From: Sphingobacteriales bacterium | Lineage (GTDB): Bacteria; Bacteroidota; Bacteroidia; UKL13-3 | Direction of reading: 5' to 3' | Length of the DNA stretch: 54,615 nt | NCBI GenBank assembly: GCA_021298155.1 | Contig: JAJTEN010000017.1 | Span: 1 to 54,615 of the forward strand | Part shown: one piece after another, positions 54,044 through 54,615 of the stretch | Layout: each line of letters opens with the position of its first letter | How positions within the stretch are numbered: position 1 is the first letter of the stretch | Translations under genes and position numbers: made by a program | The notes under the pieces: model-generated | The model's database searches: none | Seen by the model: the letters and a program-made list of their open reading frames with translations, nothing else | What the model was told of the DNA's origin: nothing

Positions 54044-54615
54044 CTTAGGTCTAAAATCATTTTTTGTGTGCTGTATTCTTCAATATATTTAGCTTCAAAT
54101 TTACTATTATCCATTAACTCATATTCCTTTTTGGAGTATCGCTTGTTAGCCATTGGGTCTACATAAAATCCTTGTAATTGGGCTGAACCTATTTTTTTAA
54201 ACCCAAAGTTTTCAAAACTTTTTCCATCTCCGAAGTTTAAATCTATATAGGTCATGAGGTGAATTACATTCTTTTCCTTGATAAAATTACGCAATATTTT
54301 TTGAAGTCCACCCACCACAACAGTGTTTTTTAGGCTTGCCAATCGAATCAACTCAAAGGAGCGATAATATACTTCACCATCAACCATAACTCTTGATTTA
54401 CTAAATGAGGCTGCCAATGTAAGATTTCCATTATGAATTAATCCATAGTTATGGCTAACATTACAGGAGCCTAGCAGATGATTCTGTTTGAAGAAATCTG
54501 CTGCTACCTTTTTATTGATTTTTTCAAAAGTACACGAACGTGCTGCCAATTTCCTGCTTAAACCAAGGCGATTTATAATTCTACTAATAATAATGTCTTT
54601 TTGGTTTATCCATTG
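54040..54615 (-). CDS. Partial Mom/GNAT-like protein, 5' end beyond the window
   Basis: The frame stays open to the window edge, so the first in-frame TTG (54549) is not the true start; 191 codons are present. The visible part has NVSHNYGLIHNGNLTLAASFSK-like strands, RSFELIRLAS, VVVGGLQKILRNFI, and MTYIDLNFGDGKSFENFGFK. This layout (ASY/F.K.R..ELIRL...VVGG..K....F......Y.D...G....GF) resembles phage proteins linked to Mom-type GNAT DNA modification or the C-terminal part of some homing-type proteins. I do not know the substrate. Its translational coupling to miaA is unexpected for a phage gene and suggests a resident chromosomal copy. Confidence 0.55.
   Translation of the reverse strand, partial: QWINQKDIIISRIINRLGLSRKLAARSCTFEKINKKVAADFFKQNHLLGSCNVSHNYGLIHNGNLTLAASFSKSRVMVDGEVYYRSFELIRLASLKNTVVVGGLQKILRNFIKEKNVIHLMTYIDLNFGDGKSFENFGFKKIGSAQLQGFYVDPMANKRYSKKEYELMDNSKFEAKYIEEYSTQKMILDLR

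Overview
The window is an ordinary-looking chromosomal stretch of a Bacteroidota bacterium (low GC, roughly one third by eye). The phylum call rests on four things: three proteins with C-terminal type IX secretion (T9SS) sorting domains; lineage-typical families such as DUF5683, DUF2027, the long LepB, WbqC and a RemB-like barrel; the gene order parA-parB-DUF5683-dapB-lepB; and repeated promoter elements of the Bacteroidota form TAnnTTTG. No rRNA, tRNA, CRISPR array, transposase or phage structural gene was seen. No gene-free stretch exceeds 300 bases; the longest is 10391-10650.

Layout. 1-5.1 kb (minus): two secreted or lipid-anchored proteins of unknown function, bracketed by two copies of a hairpin repeat with an 8-base internal period, then an exported class V aminotransferase. 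5.1-7.4 kb (minus): aroB-aroA. 7.5-10.4 kb (plus): proline dehydrogenase, tsaE, alanine dehydrogenase. 10.6-15.1 kb (plus): parA-parB-DUF5683-dapB-lepB. 15.2-20.4 kb (plus): a four-gene SMC complex with the parts of a Wadjet/MksBEFG system in the order jetC-jetD-jetA-jetB, overlapping aroC directly downstream. 21.5-32.2 kb (plus): secreted M43 protease, topA, a SirB1-like protein, a RemB-like barrel, glmM, ychF and a Smr protein. 32.2-36 kb: rluF (minus) and an AsmA-like protein (plus). 36-48 kb (minus): small membrane protein, T9SS cargo, S9 peptidase, aldehyde dehydrogenase, serine hydrolase, an ABC1 kinase with a TetR/COQ9-like partner, WbqC, deoxynucleoside kinase, folK. 48-54.6 kb: two lipoproteins, a queuosine-precursor transporter, a copper ATPase locus, a T9SS cargo, miaA and a partial Mom/GNAT-like gene cut by the window end.

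The two most notable systems are these. (1) At the copper locus a metal-binding domain and a P-type ATPase lie in different frames, joined exactly by a -1 shift at a ten-A run containing the canonical slippery heptamer A_AAA_AAC; one gene could make both a CopZ-like chaperone and full CopA. (2) The Wadjet-like operon has a circularly permuted order, a compact and markedly AT-rich jetD, and translational coupling to chorismate synthase next to the chromosome partition genes. Smaller points are a set of TAnnTTTG promoters ending 3-4 bases before ATGs (candidate leaderless genes), a COQ8/COQ9-like pair in a lineage expected to use menaquinone, and several start-codon corrections.
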